A stretch of DNA of 64,000 nucleotides from Streptomyces albiflavescens. GTDB lineage: Bacteria; Actinomycetota; Actinomycetes; Streptomycetales; Streptomycetaceae. The notes under the pieces are model-generated. The model had not been told where the DNA came from and made no database searches. It was given only the letters and a program-made list of their open reading frames with translations. The stretch spans positions 1,044,834 through 1,108,833 of the forward strand of contig NZ_BMMM01000001.1 of NCBI RefSeq assembly GCF_014645835.1, read 5' to 3'. Positions 24,043 through 33,264 of the stretch are shown here, one piece after another. The first letter of the stretch is position 1, and each line of letters opens with the position of its first letter. Position numbers and translations under genes: made by a program.

Positions 24043-26519
24043 GCGCTCACCTCCGCGGTCGTCTTCAACCGAAGATCGCGCGAGGACGCACCCACCCATA
24101 GAGTGCGGTGCCCGGTGCCGAGCACCCAGTCGTGCCGCTTCGCGTCCCAGGACGAGAGTGTGCGCGCCGACACCCGCACGGTGACCTGGCGCCGCTCCCC
24201 CGCCCGCAGCGCGAGCCGTCGGTAGCCGCCCAACACCCTGACAGCCTGGTCCAGTTGGAGATGCGGCGAACGGCCGACGTAGACCTGGGCGACCTCGATG
24301 CCGTCGCGTCGCCCGGTGTTGCGCACCGTGAAGGTCACATCGAGACCGTGGTGGGCTCGGCGTACGCGCAGATCGTCGTACGCGAAGGACGTGTACGAGA
24401 GCCCGTGCCCGAAGGGGAACAGCGGGCGCATGCCCTCGGCGTCGTACCAGCGGTAGCCGGCGTGGATGCCCTCCGAGTACTCCTCGGTGCCGTCGACGCC
24501 CGGATAGCGGCGTGGATTCCCGGCGACCGGATGGTGTTCGTCGTCGACCGCGAAGGACTGGGTGAGCCGTCCGCCGGGGTCGCAGTCACCGAACAGGACG
24601 GCGGCGGTGGCGGCCGCGCCCTCCTGGCCCGGGTAGTACATCTGGAGCACGGCGGCCGTGCGGTCCAGCCAGGGCATGGAGGTCGAGGACGAGGTGTTGA
24701 GGACGACGGTGGTACGAGGGTTCGCCGCCGTCACCGCCTCGATCAGCCGCGCCTGGTGACCCGGGAGCGCGATGGTCGTGCGGTCCAGGCCCTCGGTCGC
24801 GTCCTCGTAGGCGAACAGGACGGCACTGTGCGCGGCCCGCGCGGCCTTCACGGCCTCGGCGACGTCCTGCGCGCGGGTCGCGCCGGTGATGCGTCGCAGC
24901 CGGAAGAGCTGCCCGCCGCTCCCGCCCTTCGCGGTGATCCGAAGCTGGTGCGCGCCCTTGGCCAGGTCGAGGGTCTTGCGGCGCACGGACAGGCCGTCGG
25001 GGGCGGCCGAGACGAGGCCGCCCGAGAAGTACTCGCCCAATCCGGGTGCCACCGGGAAGAGGTCCTCGCCGTCGAGGACCACCTTGGGGCGCTCGCCCGA
25101 GTAGTGGATGACGAAGGTCCACTCGTCGGCGTCCGCGACCGTCAGCGTCCCGTCGTACGTCCAGGTCCGGCCGGCGGCGACGGCCTGGGCCTCGGTGTTG
25201 AAGGCCGGGCTCGGGGCGCCCGCCGGGATGGGCTTTCCGAAGAGGTCCTCGCCGAGCGAGTACGAGACACGGGCGCCTCGTCCCGCGCGGGACTTGATGG
25301 CGTCCAAGGGGCTGTCGGCCCGGTCGGGGACGACATGCGCGCTGCCGCCGCCGCTGACGAAGGGAAGCGAGCCGGTGGGTCCGACGACGGCGATGCTGCG
25401 GGCCGCGGCTCCGGTCAGGGGCAGCGCGTGGCCATCGTTGCGCAGCAGGGTCGCCCCGGCCTTGGCGACCTCCAAGGCCACGGCGGCGCCCGCCTTCGGG
25501 GCGCGGCCCGGGCGGGGCGGGGCGCTTCCGTCGAGCAGCCCGAAGCGGTCCATCACCGTGAGGACGCGGCGCACGGCGCGGTCGACGTAGGTTCCGGAGA
25601 CGCTGCCGTTCTGGACGGCCGACTTCAGGGCGGAACCGAAGTAGGTGCCGTCGGGCATCTCCATGTCGAGGCCCGCGGTGAGCGCGGCGGCGGTGCTGTG
25701 GGCGGCGAACCAGTCGGTCATCACCCAGCCGTCGAAGCCCCATCGGTCCCGTAGGACGTCGGTGAGCAGGGTCTTGTTCTCACAGGCGAAGGTGCCGTTG
25801 ACCTTGTTGTACGCGCCCATGACAGCGCCGGAACGGGCGGCGATCGCCGCCTCGAAGCCGCGCAGTTCGACCTCGTGCATGGTCTGCTCGTCGACCCGCA
25901 CGTCGATCGACATGCGGTCCTTCTCCTGGTTGTTCAGCGCGAAGTGCTTGACGGTGGCGATGAGGCCCTCGCCCTGGATGCCGCGGATCTCGGCCGCGAC
26001 CAGGTCGCCGGCCAGCAGCGGGTCCTCGCTGAAGGTCTCGAAGTTGCGGCCCGCGTACGGGGTGCGGATGAGGTTGACCATCGGGGAGAGCAGCACGTCC
26101 TGGCCCAGGGCGCGGCCCTCGCGCCCGATGACCTGGCCGTAGCGGCGGGCGAGACCCGGGTCGAAGGCGGAGGCCAGCAGGACGGGGGCGGGCAGGGCCG
26201 TGGCGTGCTGGGTGACGCGGACGCCTGCGGGCCCGTCGGCGAGTCGGAGCGGAGGGATGCCGAGGCGCGGGACTCCGGGCACGTATCCGGCTTGGCCGAG
26301 CGAGTCGGGGTCGGTGGCACCGTGCAGCAGGGAGATCTTCTCGTCGAGGGTGAGCTTCCCGATCAGGCCCTCCACGCGAGGGCCGGCGCCGGATCTGGAC
26401 TCGGCGTAGGCGAACGGGGCGGAACCGGTGCCGGCGGCCGCCGTGGCGACCGCGATGGCGCCGCCCAGCAGTCGCAGGGTCGATCGCCGGGAAAACCCAT
26501 CGGAAGCAGCGTGGGACAT
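24039..26519 (-). CDS. Secreted GH3 beta-glycosidase with PA14 insertion
   Basis: Exported glycoside hydrolase of 826 aa. A Tat-like signal (SRRSTLRLLGG at 10-20) is followed by the GH3 N-domain with KH at 191-192 and nucleophile D269 in VMTDWF. Then come the C-domain, a PA14-type carbohydrate-binding insert (about 435-555) and a fibronectin-III-like tail. GH3 enzymes release terminal beta-linked sugars such as glucose or xylose. The ATG at 26519 follows AAGGAGTGAC. The gene is intact although its coupled esterase partner is dead. Confidence 0.93.
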   Translation of the reverse strand: MSHAASDGFSRRSTLRLLGGAIAVATAAAGTGSAPFAYAESRSGAGPRVEGLIGKLTLDEKISLLHGATDPDSLGQAGYVPGVPRLGIPPLRLADGPAGVRVTQHATALPAPVLLASAFDPGLARRYGQVIGREGRALGQDVLLSPMVNLIRTPYAGRNFETFSEDPLLAGDLVAAEIRGIQGEGLIATVKHFALNNQEKDRMSIDVRVDEQTMHEVELRGFEAAIAARSGAVMGAYNKVNGTFACENKTLLTDVLRDRWGFDGWVMTDWFAAHSTAAALTAGLDMEMPDGTYFGSALKSAVQNGSVSGTYVDRAVRRVLTVMDRFGLLDGSAPPRPGRAPKAGAAVALEVAKAGATLLRNDGHALPLTGAAARSIAVVGPTGSLPFVSGGGSAHVVPDRADSPLDAIKSRAGRGARVSYSLGEDLFGKPIPAGAPSPAFNTEAQAVAAGRTWTYDGTLTVADADEWTFVIHYSGERPKVVLDGEDLFPVAPGLGEYFSGGLVSAAPDGLSVRRKTLDLAKGAHQLRITAKGGSGGQLFRLRRITGATRAQDVAEAVKAARAAHSAVLFAYEDATEGLDRTTIALPGHQARLIEAVTAANPRTTVVLNTSSSTSMPWLDRTAAVLQMYYPGQEGAAATAAVLFGDCDPGGRLTQSFAVDDEHHPVAGNPRRYPGVDGTEEYSEGIHAGYRWYDAEGMRPLFPFGHGLSYTSFAYDDLRVRRAHHGLDVTFTVRNTGRRDGIEVAQVYVGRSPHLQLDQAVRVLGGYRRLALRAGERRQVTVRVSARTLSSWDAKRHDWVLGTGHRTLWVGASSRDLRLKTTAEVSA

Positions 26520-26720
26520 GAGCCGTCACTCCTTCGGTGCGCGGGCACATCGTTGTGGACCGCGTGTACACGTGCCAACGGACGTCACGTTCGGCCTTTG
26601 AACGCACTGTCCCTCAGGGTCGGCTTGACATGCCGTCAGGCATCACGGGTACGGCGCGAAAACTATGACCGGAGGTGACTCGTGTCAATGAAGTGAACAG
26701 AAACAGCTGACACACCGACA

Positions 26721-27100
26721 AGAACCGAAGGGGCCCTCGCCGCGGAGCGCGGCTGGAACCTGCTGAGCACCGGCACCCACCCCGGATACACCGTCACCAA
26801 CCCGCAGACCGCGGGCGCGAGCCGCGGGCGCGACAAGCCGAAGCGGTCTCTGCTCAACGCGCTCGGCTTCCTGCCCAAACAGCAGGTCGAGCAGGGCACC
26901 GAACCGCTCCTGTACGCGGCGACCAGCCCCGACGCCGTGGCGGGCGGCTACTACGGTCCGGGCTGCCGCTTCGGTCTGGTGGGCCCGACGAGACCACGGC
27001 CCGTATCACCCGCAGGGCTCTGGACCCGGCGGTCAACGCCCGGCTGTGGACCGAGGCGGAACGCCTCACCCGCGTCGCCCTGCCCGCGACGGCCGCCTGA
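26721..27100 (+). pseudogene. 3' remnant of a short-chain dehydrogenase
   Basis: Codons from about 26730 encode the C-terminal third of an SDR of the protochlorophyllide-reductase-like type: an AAERGWNLLSTGTHPGYT segment followed by EPLLYAATSPDAVAGGYYGP. Near 26980-26990 the frame slips by one base and the terminal helices (ALDPAVNARLWTEAERLT) continue to a TGA at 27098. The Rossmann half and the YxxxK active site are missing, so it is a decayed fragment. Confidence 0.8.
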
Positions 27101-27153
27101 GGAGCTGCGTCGCGAGCAGCAGGGTCGGCGAGCCCCGCATGAACGACCAAGGG

Positions 27154-27183
27154 CCTCGACCGGGTCGCGCGACCCGGTCGAGG
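27154..27183 (-). terminator. Perfect hairpin terminator
   Basis: 14-bp perfect stem (CCTCGACCGGGTCG at 27154-27167, complement at 27170-27183) with a two-base loop, 20 bp past the stop of the thioesterase gene. Confidence 0.85.
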
Positions 27184-27203
27184 TCCTGCGTACGGCGCGC
27201 GGC

Positions 27204-27656
27204 TCAGCCGTTCGGGCGGAGCGTCCAGACGACCGTCATCTCGCCGGTCACGGCACCGTCACCGCGCTGGATGGCGATGGCGACGGGGAACTCAGGGCGC
27301 TGCCCTGCGTCGAGTTCGGCGACGACATCGGCGGCGGGCCGACCGAGCGTCGCGGTGGCCGTGACGGGTCCCATCGCAAGCTTCTTGTACGAGATTTCGG
27401 CGCTGACCGCGAGCGGCACGGCGCGCGAGAGCTGCTCCCCGAACGCGGCGAGGACGATCGCCCCGCTCGCCGACTCCCCCAGCGTGAACATCGCTCCGGC
27501 GTGTGGCCCGCCGACATGGTTGTGGTAGTCGCTCTGGTCCGGCAGCGCCACTACCGCCTTCTCCGGACTGGTCTCCACGAACTCCAGGTTCAGGGTCCGG
27601 GCCATCGGCACGGTGGCGGCGAGCATCTCGCCGATCGTCATCTGGTCTGCGCTCAT
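27204..27656 (-). CDS. Hotdog-fold thioesterase (DUF4442/PaaI-like)
   Basis: A 150-aa single hotdog domain. The HNHVGGPHAGAMFTLGESASG segment at 45-65 is the active-site helix of the PaaI/DUF4442 group. It probably hydrolyses an acyl-CoA; the substrate is unknown. The ATG at 27656 lacks a ribosome site but has TAACAT six bases upstream, suggesting a leaderless mRNA. Monocistronic with its own terminator. Confidence 0.86.
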   Translation of the reverse strand: MSADQMTIGEMLAATVPMARTLNLEFVETSPEKAVVALPDQSDYHNHVGGPHAGAMFTLGESASGAIVLAAFGEQLSRAVPLAVSAEISYKKLAMGPVTATATLGRPAADVVAELDAGQRPEFPVAIAIQRGDGAVTGEMTVVWTLRPNG

Positions 27657-27712
27657 AGCGCCATGTTACCCGTGAGTAGCAATCCTTGACCAGCACCCGC
27701 TGGTGATCGCCG

Positions 27713-27718
27713 TATCGT
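27713..27718 (+). promoter_or_regulatory. -10 box of a leaderless promoter (paralog 1)
   Basis: TATCGT eight bases before the ATG at 27727. The same box-and-spacer arrangement occurs before all three paralogs (28789 and 29911). No ribosome binding site lies between box and start. Confidence 0.5.
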
Positions 27719-27726
27719 TACGCCGC

Positions 27727-28737
27727 ATGTGGCCAGGAGAGCAGCCGCCAGGGGGCGCGCAGAATTCGCAGCGGAACATCGGCGGCGGGCAACCGCACGC
27801 GGGAGGGGGGCAACCGCACGCGGGAGGAGGGCAGCCGAATCCGTACCAGCAACCGGGATATCAGCAGCCCAATCCGTACCAGCAGCAACCGGCACCATGG
27901 AACGCCCCGACAGTCACGGCAGGTCCTGGGGCACCGCCACCGACCGGCGGCGACGGCAACAGGACGAAGGTCATCGCGATCGTCGCGGCGTCAGCTGTCG
28001 TGATCGCCGCCGGAGTGACCGGATTCGTCCTGCTCGGCGGCGGCAAGGACGACAGGACCGACCCCGAGCCGACCAAGTCCCCGTCCCAGCAGTCGAGTCC
28101 GGCGAGCGACCCGCGAGGCACCGACGGCGCCGACAAGCCGACCGTCGCCGGCTGGAAGACCGTGGTGAACCCCAAGCGCGGCATCGCCTTCGACGTGCCC
28201 GCGGACTGGGGGCTCAAGTCGACCGGCTGGGTCACCTACGTCGCGGAGAACGACGACCCCGAGGACAAGCCGCTCATCGGTGTCGCAGCCCCCGCGCTCC
28301 TCAAGGAGAAGTGGTGCGGCTCCGACGAGGACAAGGACGGCACCGAGGAGTACACGGTCCTCGCCGGCGCAGGGACCAAGCTCAACAACGGTGCGAAGAG
28401 CCCCGAAGAGGCCGCCCGTGACGACGCGGCGACGTGGGTCTACGGCGCCTACACCCAGCCCGACAAGAAACTCGTCACGTCCGGCGCGATGGAGTCGTAC
28501 ACGACGAAGTCCGGGATCAAGGGCAGCCTGGCCACCGCCTCGTCGTCGGGTGTGCAGAAAACGAAAAAATGCGCCTCCGACGGGAAGGCCACAGTCTTCT
28601 CCTTCAAGGACCCCTCGGGCGACATCGTGTCGTGGGAGTTCTTCGGCGCCAAGGGGGTTTCCGAGGAGGTATCGGACGCGACGGTGCGGAAAATCGTCGC
28701 CACCGTACGCCTCTACAAGGTCCCGTCAGACTCCTGA
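27727..28737 (+). CDS. Pro/Gln-rich single-pass membrane protein, paralog 1
   Basis: A 336-aa protein opening with MWPGEQPPGG and a low-complexity Gly/His/Gln/Pro tract (NPYQQPGYQQ repeats). A single membrane segment (about 80-105, VIAIVAASAVVIAAG) follows, then a linker of Asp/Ser/Pro and an exported domain of about 200 residues starting at TVAGWKTVVNPKRGIAFDVPADW. The exported domain holds two conserved cysteines (EKWCGSD and KKCASDG) that could pair. I do not recognise a characterised function. First of three tandem paralogs; more diverged in the tail repeats than the other two. Confidence 0.85.
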   Translation: MWPGEQPPGGAQNSQRNIGGGQPHAGGGQPHAGGGQPNPYQQPGYQQPNPYQQQPAPWNAPTVTAGPGAPPPTGGDGNRTKVIAIVAASAVVIAAGVTGFVLLGGGKDDRTDPEPTKSPSQQSSPASDPRGTDGADKPTVAGWKTVVNPKRGIAFDVPADWGLKSTGWVTYVAENDDPEDKPLIGVAAPALLKEKWCGSDEDKDGTEEYTVLAGAGTKLNNGAKSPEEAARDDAATWVYGAYTQPDKKLVTSGAMESYTTKSGIKGSLATASSSGVQKTKKCASDGKATVFSFKDPSGDIVSWEFFGAKGVSEEVSDATVRKIVATVRLYKVPSDS

Positions 28738-28802
28738 CCGGTACATGCCTGACGAATCGCGGTGACCGAAACGTGTCACAGGCGGCACTAGGGTTACCGC
28801 CC

Positions 28803-29834
28803 ATGTGGCCAGGACAGCAGCCGCCCGGGGGCGAGCAGAACCCGCAGGACCAGAATCCGTATCAGCAGCCGGGGTACCAGCAGCCGAATCCCTACCAGCA
28901 GCCGGGATACCAACAGACCGGCGGGCAGCCGGGATACCAGCAGCCCAACCCGTACATGCAGCAGCCCGGTCAGGCGCAGTGGGGCGCCCCCTCTCCCGCG
29001 GGGGCGCCCGAACCCCCCGGCGGTGGCGGGAACCGGACGAAGGTCATTGCCATCGTGGCGGCCACGGCCGTGGTCGTGGCCGCCGGTGTGACCGGCTTCC
29101 TCGTCCTCGGCGGCGGCAAGGACGACAAGGCGGACGGCGGCAAGGACTCGAAGCCGTCGGTCAGCCCCTCGCAGGACCCGAGCGCGTCGGCCTCGGACAA
29201 CAACCCCCGGGGCGGCGACGGGGAGAAGCCGACCATCGCCGGCTGGAAGGTCGTCGTCAATCCCAAGTGGGGCACCGCGTTCGACGTTCCGGCGGACTGG
29301 GAGGTCGAGTCGCCGGGTACGTCGATCGGCTTCGAGAAGCACAACGCCAAGGCCGGCGACAAGCCCATCATCATGATGTCGGCACCCGCGTACTTCAAGT
29401 CCAAGTGGTGCTCGTCCGACGACGACAAGGACGGCCGTACGGAGGACACCGCTCTCGGCGCCGCGGGCACCAAGGGCGCGAGCGGAGCCAAGAACACCGA
29501 CGAGGTCGCCGTGAACCAGGTGCCCTGGTGGGTCTACGGCGGATACACGCAGCCGGACAAGAAGAGCATCACCTTCGACAACAAGGCCAAGCCGTACACG
29601 ACCAAGTCGGGCGTCGAGGGCAGCGTCGCCTGGGCCAGGTCCAAGAACACGCCCCAGAAGGGCAAGTGCGCGAGCGACGGCAAGGCCATCACGTTCGGGT
29701 TCAAGAACGCCGCGGGCGACTACGTGGCGTGGAACCTCTACGGGGCCACCGGCGTGGACCACGAGATCCCCGACGCGACCATCCTGAAGATCCTCAGCAC
29801 CGTGCGGCTGCACGGCGATCCGACGGAGTCCTGA
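28803..29834 (+). CDS. Pro/Gln-rich single-pass membrane protein, paralog 2
   Basis: A 343-aa paralog with the same architecture: MWPGQQPPGGEQ start, repeated PYQQPGYQQ units in the cytoplasmic tail, one membrane helix (KVIAIVAATAVVVAAGV), an acidic/Ser-rich linker and an exported domain beginning GWKVVVNPKWGTAFDVPADW. The cysteines in SKWCSSD and GKCASDG are conserved. The ATG at 28803 is preceded by TAGGGT and an eight-base spacer with no ribosome site. The domain probably samples something outside the membrane, but no ligand can be inferred. Confidence 0.87.
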   Translation: MWPGQQPPGGEQNPQDQNPYQQPGYQQPNPYQQPGYQQTGGQPGYQQPNPYMQQPGQAQWGAPSPAGAPEPPGGGGNRTKVIAIVAATAVVVAAGVTGFLVLGGGKDDKADGGKDSKPSVSPSQDPSASASDNNPRGGDGEKPTIAGWKVVVNPKWGTAFDVPADWEVESPGTSIGFEKHNAKAGDKPIIMMSAPAYFKSKWCSSDDDKDGRTEDTALGAAGTKGASGAKNTDEVAVNQVPWWVYGGYTQPDKKSITFDNKAKPYTTKSGVEGSVAWARSKNTPQKGKCASDGKAITFGFKNAAGDYVAWNLYGATGVDHEIPDATILKILSTVRLHGDPTES

Positions 29835-29854
29835 GCCTGCGTCCTGAGCCAACC

Positions 29855-29870
29855 GGCCGGGTGCCCGGCC
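29855..29870 (+). terminator. Hairpin between paralogs 2 and 3
   Basis: Perfect 7-bp stem GGCCGGG/CCCGGCC with a two-base loop, 21 bp past the stop of paralog 2. It supports separate transcription of paralog 3 from its own promoter. Confidence 0.6.
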
Positions 29871-29924
29871 CATTTGCGGACCGCCGTGGCACTCGGGTCC
29901 CGGGCCCCTCTATCGTTACCGCCC

Positions 29925-30962
29925 ATGTGGCCAGGACAGCAGCCGCCCGGGGGCGAGCAGAACCCGCAGGACCAGAATCCGTATCAGCAGCCGGGATACC
30001 AGCAGCCGAATCCCTACCAGCAGCCCGGATACCAACAGACCGGCGGGCAGCCGGGATACCAGCAGCCCAACCCGTACGGGCAGCAGCAGTGGGGGGCTCC
30101 GCCGGAGCCCCCCGGCGCGCCGCAAGCCCCGGGGGGCAACGGCGGTGGAGGGAACAAGACCAAGATCACCGCGATCGTCGCGGCCACGGCCGTCGTGATC
30201 GCGGCCGGGGTGACCGGCTTCCTGGTCCTGGGCGGCGGCGACAAGGACGACAAGGCGGGCAGCGATCCGTCGAAGTCCCCCAAGCCGTCCGTCTCCTCTT
30301 CGCCGAGTGAGAGCGGTGGCAACGACAACCCGCGCGGCGGCGAGGAGGAGAAGGCGACGATCGCTGGCTGGAAGGTCGTGGTGAACCCGAAGTGGGGCAC
30401 CGCCTTCGACGTGCCCGCGGACTGGGAGGTCAAGACGCCCGGCACCTTCATCGGCTTCGAGGACGAGAAGAAGGGCGACGGCTCCTCACTGATCGGGATG
30501 TCCGCGCCCGCCTTCCTCCAGGAAAAGTGGTGCACGTCCGACGACAACAAGGACGGGTACGAGAACGACACGGCGCTGGCCGCCGCGGGCACCAAGGGAC
30601 AGAGCGGTGCCAAGAACACCGACGACCCGGCGCGCAACGACTCGGCGTGGTGGGTGTTCGGCGGCTACACCGACCAGAAGGACGCCTCCAAGAAGCTCCT
30701 CACCATCGGCAAGCCCAAGCCGTACACGACGAAGTCGGGCGTCAAGGGCAGCGTCGCGACGACGTATTCGACCGGTGTGCCGAAGAAGGGCAAGTGCGAC
30801 TCCGACGGCAAGGCGACCACGTTCGCCTTCAAGAACTCGGCGGGCGACTTCGTGTCCTGGACGTTCTACGGTGCCAAGGGCGTGTCCGACGAGGTGTCGG
30901 ACACGACCGTGCAGAAGATTCTCAGCACGGTACGCCTGCACGGTGAACCGACGGAGTCCTGA
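29925..30962 (+). CDS. Pro/Gln-rich single-pass membrane protein, paralog 3
   Basis: A 345-aa paralog nearly identical to paralog 2 in its first 60 residues. It has one membrane helix (TAIVAATAVVIAAGVTG) and an exported domain beginning GWKVVVNPKWGTAFDVPADW with cysteines in EKWCTSD and GKCDSDG. The upstream box TATCGT plus an eight-base spacer matches paralog 1. High identity of the 5' ends, including the bases before the ATG, shows duplication of promoter and tail together. A short 6-bp hairpin at 30972-30989 follows. Confidence 0.87.
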   Translation: MWPGQQPPGGEQNPQDQNPYQQPGYQQPNPYQQPGYQQTGGQPGYQQPNPYGQQQWGAPPEPPGAPQAPGGNGGGGNKTKITAIVAATAVVIAAGVTGFLVLGGGDKDDKAGSDPSKSPKPSVSSSPSESGGNDNPRGGEEEKATIAGWKVVVNPKWGTAFDVPADWEVKTPGTFIGFEDEKKGDGSSLIGMSAPAFLQEKWCTSDDNKDGYENDTALAAAGTKGQSGAKNTDDPARNDSAWWVFGGYTDQKDASKKLLTIGKPKPYTTKSGVKGSVATTYSTGVPKKGKCDSDGKATTFAFKNSAGDFVSWTFYGAKGVSDEVSDTTVQKILSTVRLHGEPTES

Positions 30963-31052
30963 GCCGCGGACGGACGCTCAGGCGCGTCCTGGGCTGTGTG
31001 GACACATGCAATGGGTTTGGCAAGTCGAGGCTCGGGCGGCGATAGTCGCCCG

Positions 31053-32369
31053 GTGACCTCTGCCGCCGACTCTCCCCGACGCCCGCGCCGCCCTTCCTGG
31101 GCGGGCCGGAACTACACTCTGCTGACCGCCGCCGCGGTCGTCACCAACCTGGGCAGCCAGGGCGCGCTGATCGCCGCGGCGTTCGCGGTGCTCGACGCGG
31201 GCGGCGACGGGGGCGACGTCGGCCTGGTCGCGGCGGCGCGGACGCTGCCGTTGGTGCTCTTCCTGCTGATCGGCGGCGCTGTCGCGGACCGGCTGCCGCG
31301 GCACCGCGTGATGGTCGCGGCCAACGCCCTCAACTGTGTGTCGCAGGCGGTGTTCGCGGCCCTGGTCGTCGCCGGCCAGGCGCACCTGTGGCAGATGATG
31401 CTGCTGTCCGCGCTCGGCGGCACGGGGCAGGCGTTCTTCAACCCGGCGGCCGAGGGCATGCTGATGTCCTCGGTCGGCGGCGAACAGGCGAGTCGCGCCT
31501 TCGCGATGTTCCGGATGGCGATGCAAGGGGCGGGCCTGGGCGGCGCGGCCCTCGGCGGGGCGCTGGTGGCCGTGATGGGGCCGGGCTGGGTGCTCGCCGT
31601 GGACGCCCTGGCCTTCGCGGTCGCCGGGGCGCTGCGTTCGTTCCTCGACGTGGGCCACATTCCGCCGCGCGAGCCCGGTGGCGGCCTGCTCGCCGATCTC
31701 CGAGACGGCTGGCGCGAGTTCATCGGGCGGCCCTGGCTGTGGACGATCGTCGCGCAGTTCTCCGTGGTGGTCGCCGTCGTCGGTGCCGCCGACGCCGTCT
31801 ACGGCCCGCTGGTCGCCCGGGACAGCCTCGGCGGCCCGGGGCCGTGGGGGCTGGCCCTCGGCGCGTTCGGCGCCGGAACCGTCGGCGGAGCACTCCTGAT
31901 GACCCGCTGGAAACCGCGCCGCCTCCTGCTCGCGGGCACCCTCTGCGTCTTCCCGCTCGCCGCCCCGGCCGCAGCACTCGCGGTACCGGTACCGGTGGGT
32001 CCGCTGTGCGCCGTGATGTTCGTCAGCGGTCTGGCGATCGAGGTGTTCGGCGTTTCGTGGATGACCGCGCTCCACCAGGAAATCCCCGAGGACAAGCTCT
32101 CGCGTGTCTCGGCCTACGACTGGTTCGGCTCGATCGCGATGGTGCCGCTGGCCACGGCCCTCGCCGGCCCGGCGGAGCAGGCCCTCGGTCGTACGACCGC
32201 GCTGTGGGGCTGCTCGACGCTGGTCGTGGTGGTCACGGCGGCGGTGCTGTGCATGCCGGACGTGCGGAACCTGACGCGGCGGACCAGGCCGGTGGCTCAG
32301 GGGACGCCGGTGCCGGACCTCGTGAAGGGGTCAGCCGATGCTGAAGGCTCCGTCGGGCGGCTCGGGTGA
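31053..32369 (+). CDS. MFS transporter
   Basis: Twelve-segment major facilitator (438 aa) of the enterobactin-exporter-like group, with the loop motif GGAVADRLPRHRVM between TM2 and TM3. It is likely a drug or metabolite exporter. The GTG at 31053 has GATAGT six bases upstream and no ribosome site, so it may be leaderless. Its last 39 bp overlap the 3' end of the converging methyltransferase-like gene. Confidence 0.88.
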   Translation: MTSAADSPRRPRRPSWAGRNYTLLTAAAVVTNLGSQGALIAAAFAVLDAGGDGGDVGLVAAARTLPLVLFLLIGGAVADRLPRHRVMVAANALNCVSQAVFAALVVAGQAHLWQMMLLSALGGTGQAFFNPAAEGMLMSSVGGEQASRAFAMFRMAMQGAGLGGAALGGALVAVMGPGWVLAVDALAFAVAGALRSFLDVGHIPPREPGGGLLADLRDGWREFIGRPWLWTIVAQFSVVVAVVGAADAVYGPLVARDSLGGPGPWGLALGAFGAGTVGGALLMTRWKPRRLLLAGTLCVFPLAAPAAALAVPVPVGPLCAVMFVSGLAIEVFGVSWMTALHQEIPEDKLSRVSAYDWFGSIAMVPLATALAGPAEQALGRTTALWGCSTLVVVVTAAVLCMPDVRNLTRRTRPVAQGTPVPDLVKGSADAEGSVGRLG

Positions 32370-33176
32370 AGGCACCGCGTTCTCGTCGCGTACGGGTTCG
32401 GCGGCGCCGATGAACTCCCGCAGTGCGGGGCCGTGTTCAACGCGCGCGGGGAAGGCGTCGGAGGCGGTGCGGCGGGCGAGCGTGGCCGTGTCGAGGGGGC
32501 GGTGGGACGCCACGAGCACCGCGTTGCCGAAGCGGCGGCCACGCAGGACGCCCGGTTCCGCGATGACGGCCAGCTCCTCGAACACCGTGGAGAACGTGGC
32601 GAGTTGGGAGCGGAGGAAGACGAAGGGTGCGGCGTCGGCGAGGTTGGCGAGGTAGACGCCGTCGGCGCGCAGCACCCGCTCGGCGGCGCGCGCGTACGCG
32701 GTGGAGGTCAGGTGCGCCGGCACCCGTGAGCCGCCGAAGACATCCGCGATCACGATGTCGGCGGAGTCGGGCGCGACGGCTTCGAGCCAGGCACGGGCGT
32801 CCGCGGCGTGCACGGTGATGCCCGAGTCGTCGGGTACCGGCAGATGCTCTTCGACCAGGGACAGCAGACCGCGGTCGGCCTCCACCACGTCCTGCCGCGA
32901 ACCGGGCCGGGTCGCGGCGACATAGCGAGGCAGGGTGAGCGCCCCTCCGCCGAGGTGCAGCACGTCCAGGGCCGCCCCCGGTTCCACCACCGTGTCCAGC
33001 ACATGCCCGAGCCGTCGCGCGTACTCGAACTCCAGATGCGTCGGCGCGTCCAGATCGACATACGACTGGGGCGCCCCGTCCACCGTCAGCAGCCATGCCC
33101 GCTTCCGGTCGACGTCCGGCATCAGCTTGGCGGTCCCGTGATCCACGGCCCGTGTCACGGGTATCGGTTCGTCCAC
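32331..33176 (-). CDS. Spermidine-synthase-like methyltransferase-fold protein
   Basis: A 281-aa Rossmann methyltransferase-fold protein with the VLHLGGGALTLPRY motif I near residue 70, DVVEADRGLL after it, and IVIADVFGGSRVP, as in spermidine-synthase relatives. Family members in actinobacteria are often of unknown substrate; putrescine aminopropylation is not assured. The GTG start at 33176 opens MDEPIPVTR. The 3' end overlaps the MFS gene by 39 bp on the opposite strand. Confidence 0.85.
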   Translation of the reverse strand: MDEPIPVTRAVDHGTAKLMPDVDRKRAWLLTVDGAPQSYVDLDAPTHLEFEYARRLGHVLDTVVEPGAALDVLHLGGGALTLPRYVAATRPGSRQDVVEADRGLLSLVEEHLPVPDDSGITVHAADARAWLEAVAPDSADIVIADVFGGSRVPAHLTSTAYARAAERVLRADGVYLANLADAAPFVFLRSQLATFSTVFEELAVIAEPGVLRGRRFGNAVLVASHRPLDTATLARRTASDAFPARVEHGPALREFIGAAEPVRDENAVPSPEPPDGAFSIG

Positions 33177-33264
33177 GGGTCCATTGTGCCGTCATACCTG
33201 CCGAGGCGGCCTGGCCCTCGTCTCCGTGCCCGTCCCAGTCCCCGTCCCCGTGGCGACTCCCGTC

